The translations under genes were made by a program, and so were the position numbers. This document shows, piece after piece, positions 62,194 to 64,000 of a stretch of DNA of 64,000 nt (the stretch's first letter is position 1; each line of letters begins with the position of its first letter). Source of the DNA: DASXZH01 sp963829965 (lineage in GTDB: Bacteria; Armatimonadota; Fimbriimonadia; Fimbriimonadales; Fimbriimonadaceae); NCBI GenBank assembly GCA_963829965.1, contig CAWHLK010000062.1, forward strand, positions 62,001 through 126,000. The letters are read 5' to 3'. The notes beneath the pieces are model-generated. The model did no database searches, was not told the origin of the DNA, and saw only the letters and a list, made by a program, of their open reading frames with translations.

Positions 62194-63075
62194 CTAACGC
62201 ACTGTTCGCCAAGTTTGCTGATTATCGAAGTAAAGGAACAAGTGAGCCAATCCGGCGAGGTCTCCGAAGCGCTTTCGCATAAGCGCCGAGCCCTCGCGAT
62301 AACGGGCATCGGTCAGCGACTTGTCCTGCCATCCCGGCTTGTACAGGCGGCAGATCGCCTGCCACAAATGAGTGTCGATAGGCGCTGCTTCAAGCTTGCC
62401 CAATCCGTAGAGGGCCACGCAATCGGCCAACTTGGGACCGACCGAATAGAGGCCGGTCAACTCTCTGTGAGCCTCTTCGTAAGGGGCGTTGCGCAGGCTC
62501 TCAAGCCACCCCTCGCCTTTTTCCATGATCTGTCTCGCCACGATAGGAATGGATTTACCGCGGTAACCAAATCCGTCCTCGCGCAGTCCCTGCTCGCTCA
62601 TTGCCGCTATACGCTCAACGGTTGGAAACAAAGTAAGCATCTGCCCGCTTACCTCGCAAAGCGGTTCCCCGTAGGAGGCCAGTTTGCGGACCATGCCTCC
62701 GATGCGGGAAAGATGGTTGTTTGCCGTGCACAGGAAGCAAAAGAGCGTTTCGTGAACACTCGATGGCTGCATCATCCTCAGGCCGCTCCACGCATGCATC
62801 ATCGGCTCAAGCTCAGGCCCGAGCTTGAGGATCTCGGCCCTCGCGCGTTTCATGTCCAGATCGAGTCTGAGGAACGCTCTGAGCAACTCAGGGCCGGCAT
62901 TGGATTCAACCGAGTAGATGTCCTCAGCCCGGATAATCCTGTACCAATTGGGGCCGTCCACCCCTGCCCACACGTTGGGCTCTGGTTCTTGCCAGCGAAA
63001 AACTTGACCGGAGAACAGGCAAAGATCGAGATCTAAATCTTCGGAGCTGGCGGCAAACGTGTATTCCAGGCCCAC
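62194..63075 (-). CDS. ogg: OGG1-type 8-oxoguanine DNA glycosylase/lyase
   Basis: 293 residues, GTG 63075. OGG N-terminal domain (LCLFSGQVFRWQEPEPNVWA) and helix-hairpin-helix glycosylase domain: LFCFLCTANNHLSRIGGMVR, GFGYRGKSIP, LYSVGPKLADCVALYGLGKL with the catalytic Lys in GPK, and AAPIDTHLWQAICRLY with the catalytic Asp. It removes oxidised guanine and nicks the strand. Bacteria mostly use MutM for this, so an OGG1-type enzyme is less usual. Start shares one base with the ligA stop: a likely operon of repair genes. Confidence 0.93.
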   Translation of the reverse strand: MGLEYTFAASSEDLDLDLCLFSGQVFRWQEPEPNVWAGVDGPNWYRIIRAEDIYSVESNAGPELLRAFLRLDLDMKRARAEILKLGPELEPMMHAWSGLRMMQPSSVHETLFCFLCTANNHLSRIGGMVRKLASYGEPLCEVSGQMLTLFPTVERIAAMSEQGLREDGFGYRGKSIPIVARQIMEKGEGWLESLRNAPYEEAHRELTGLYSVGPKLADCVALYGLGKLEAAPIDTHLWQAICRLYKPGWQDKSLTDARYREGSALMRKRFGDLAGLAHLFLYFDNQQTWRTVR

Positions 63076-64000
63076 TATTGGACCATCTCAAAAAACTCGT
63101 CTTCCGTAAGCACGGGAACGCCCAGCTGCTCCGCCTTCGCAAGCTTGCTTCCCGCCCCGGGGCCGGCGACAACAAAGCTGGTTGCCTTGCTTACGCTGCC
63201 CGATGCTTTGCCTCCATGGTCCTGTACAATTTTCTCAGCTTCGTCGCGACTGGTTTTCTCCAAACTGCCGGTGAACACGAAGGTCTTCCCTGCAAACTTG
63301 TTGCTCGTCGGCGCTGCAGGTTCACTGGGCTGAACGCCCAGCGCGAGCAACTGGTCGATCATCTCTTGGTTTTCCGGCTCTTCGAACCATTGCTGCAGTT
63401 CGTTAGCGGTGACGGGCCCCACATCCGCGACCGCGAGGATCTGGTCATAGTCCGCGCGGCGCAAGATCTCGAGGCTGCGGAAATGCTTGGCCAAATCCGC
63501 CGCTCCTCGCTCCCCCACTCCCCGGATGCCCAATGCATAGATGAATCTTTCGAGGGACCGAGTCTTGGAGGTTTCGATTCCGTCCAGCAGGTTTTGTACG
63601 CTCAGTTCTCCTAACCGGTCAAGGCCAATCAGATCCTCCCGGTGATTCTTCAGCCTATAAATGCTTGGGAGGTCGGTAAGATAGCCCAACTCCAAAAATC
63701 GGTCGATAATTTTCTCGCCAAGACCCTCGATGTCCATCGCGCCACGACTTACGAAGTGCCGAAACTTCGCCGCAACCTGGGAAGGGCACTGGCGGTTTGT
63801 GCACAAAAGGGCCACTTGGCCCTCCACGCGTTTCAGGACCGTTCCACAGTCCGGACAATGGGTAGGAGGTTCTGCGATCACCGCATTCGGCGGCCGTTTG
63901 TCCAATACGGGCCCGATGACTTCGGGAATCACGTCGCCGGCCCGTTGGATCACCACCGTGTCCCCTTCCCTTACGTCCTTTCGCCGCAAATCTTCATAGT
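63075..64000 (-). CDS. ligA: NAD-dependent DNA ligase, C-terminal part (start outside window)
   Basis: About 308 C-terminal residues of a protein near 670. Visible: end of the OB domain (VREGDTVVIQRAGDVIPEVI), zinc finger with four Cys (CPDCGTVLKRVEGQVALLCT, NRQCPSQ), helix-hairpin-helix domain (SLERFIYALGIRGVGERGAA) and BRCT domain (FAGKTFVFTGSLEKTSRDEA, VSKATSFVVAGPGAGSKLAK). Joins nicks using NAD+. The catalytic KxDG domain lies to the right of the window. Frame intact. Confidence 0.96.
   Translation of the reverse strand, partial: YEDLRRKDVREGDTVVIQRAGDVIPEVIGPVLDKRPPNAVIAEPPTHCPDCGTVLKRVEGQVALLCTNRQCPSQVAAKFRHFVSRGAMDIEGLGEKIIDRFLELGYLTDLPSIYRLKNHREDLIGLDRLGELSVQNLLDGIETSKTRSLERFIYALGIRGVGERGAADLAKHFRSLEILRRADYDQILAVADVGPVTANELQQWFEEPENQEMIDQLLALGVQPSEPAAPTSNKFAGKTFVFTGSLEKTSRDEAEKIVQDHGGKASGSVSKATSFVVAGPGAGSKLAKAEQLGVPVLTEDEFFEMVQ

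Noticed and set aside
62188..63036. 282-codon plus-strand open frame opposite the OGG1-type gene
   Set aside because: The minus frame carries all catalytic motifs of the glycosylase; the plus frame has none.
1..64000. tRNA or rRNA genes
   Set aside because: No cloverleaf with a GTTCRA arm and CCA end, and no rRNA signature, was recognised in any spacer.

Overview
The window is a densely coded bacterial chromosome segment. The mix of genes suggests a diderm, flagellated member of the Armatimonadota, perhaps the Fimbriimonadales. The clues are an SLH-domain outer-membrane porin with coiled coil and beta-barrel, a copper-amine-oxidase-like 'stalk' domain protein, a G5-3D cell-wall protein beside rsmA as in Firmicutes, an McsB-type arginine kinase, a fused GH18-NodB-GT2 polysaccharide synthase and many GTG/TTG starts. 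This placement is inference (about 0.5); no rRNA or tRNA gene was seen.

A technical point governs the reading of the whole window. Many genes that must be functional (rplC, rpsJ, tuf, fusA, rpsL, rimM, fliM, fliR and others) are broken by single-base indels, several of them in homopolymer runs. I treat these as probable sequence errors and give whole-gene coordinates.

1-10202 (minus): a split str/S10 region. rpsL-rpsG-fusA-tuf ends at a strong terminator, rpsJ follows as its own unit, and rplC-rplD-rplW-rplB run off the left edge. Between rpsJ and rplC sit a P1 peptidase, a tiny membrane protein and an ECF42-type sigma factor with its DGPF/YCII partner. 10203-10794 is non-coding, with a terminator and a GTAAAC-word repeat mosaic.

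10795-17491 (minus): the GH18-NodB-GT2 synthase, a TPR protein and a large lipoprotein. 17790-20431 (plus): ffh-rpsP-khpA-rimM. Then come a secreted PQQ-propeller protein, a second GTAAAC repeat mosaic, glycogen phosphorylase and glyA.

27662-39200: an accessory stretch. It holds a small ORF plus an internally deleted nucleotidyltransferase, a stalk/Ig-domain protein, a polysaccharide deacetylase, L31, an ECF sigma factor, alanine racemase, an Ig-repeat protein with possible remnants of relatives, a CDF transporter, and a sensor kinase with a sigma-54 activator that lacks a DNA-binding domain.

39263-48391: SLH porin, VOC protein, trxB, a secreted HExxH protein, a membrane protein and pheS-pheT. 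48628-54758 (plus): flagellar fliL, then fliM-fliY-fliO-fliP-fliQ-fliR-flhB, i.e. the switch and export gate. 54926-64000: mcsB, a secreted protein, a GNAT, dacB, a small membrane protein, a YqhQ-like DUF1385 protein, an unknown 70-aa gene with an excellent RBS and terminator, rsmA, the G5-3D protein, an OGG1-type glycosylase and the 3' part of ligA.

The most unusual pattern is in the spacers. Several carry arrays of a locus-specific 6-8 bp word on one side and its reverse complement on the other, around a unique centre. Each locus has its own word.
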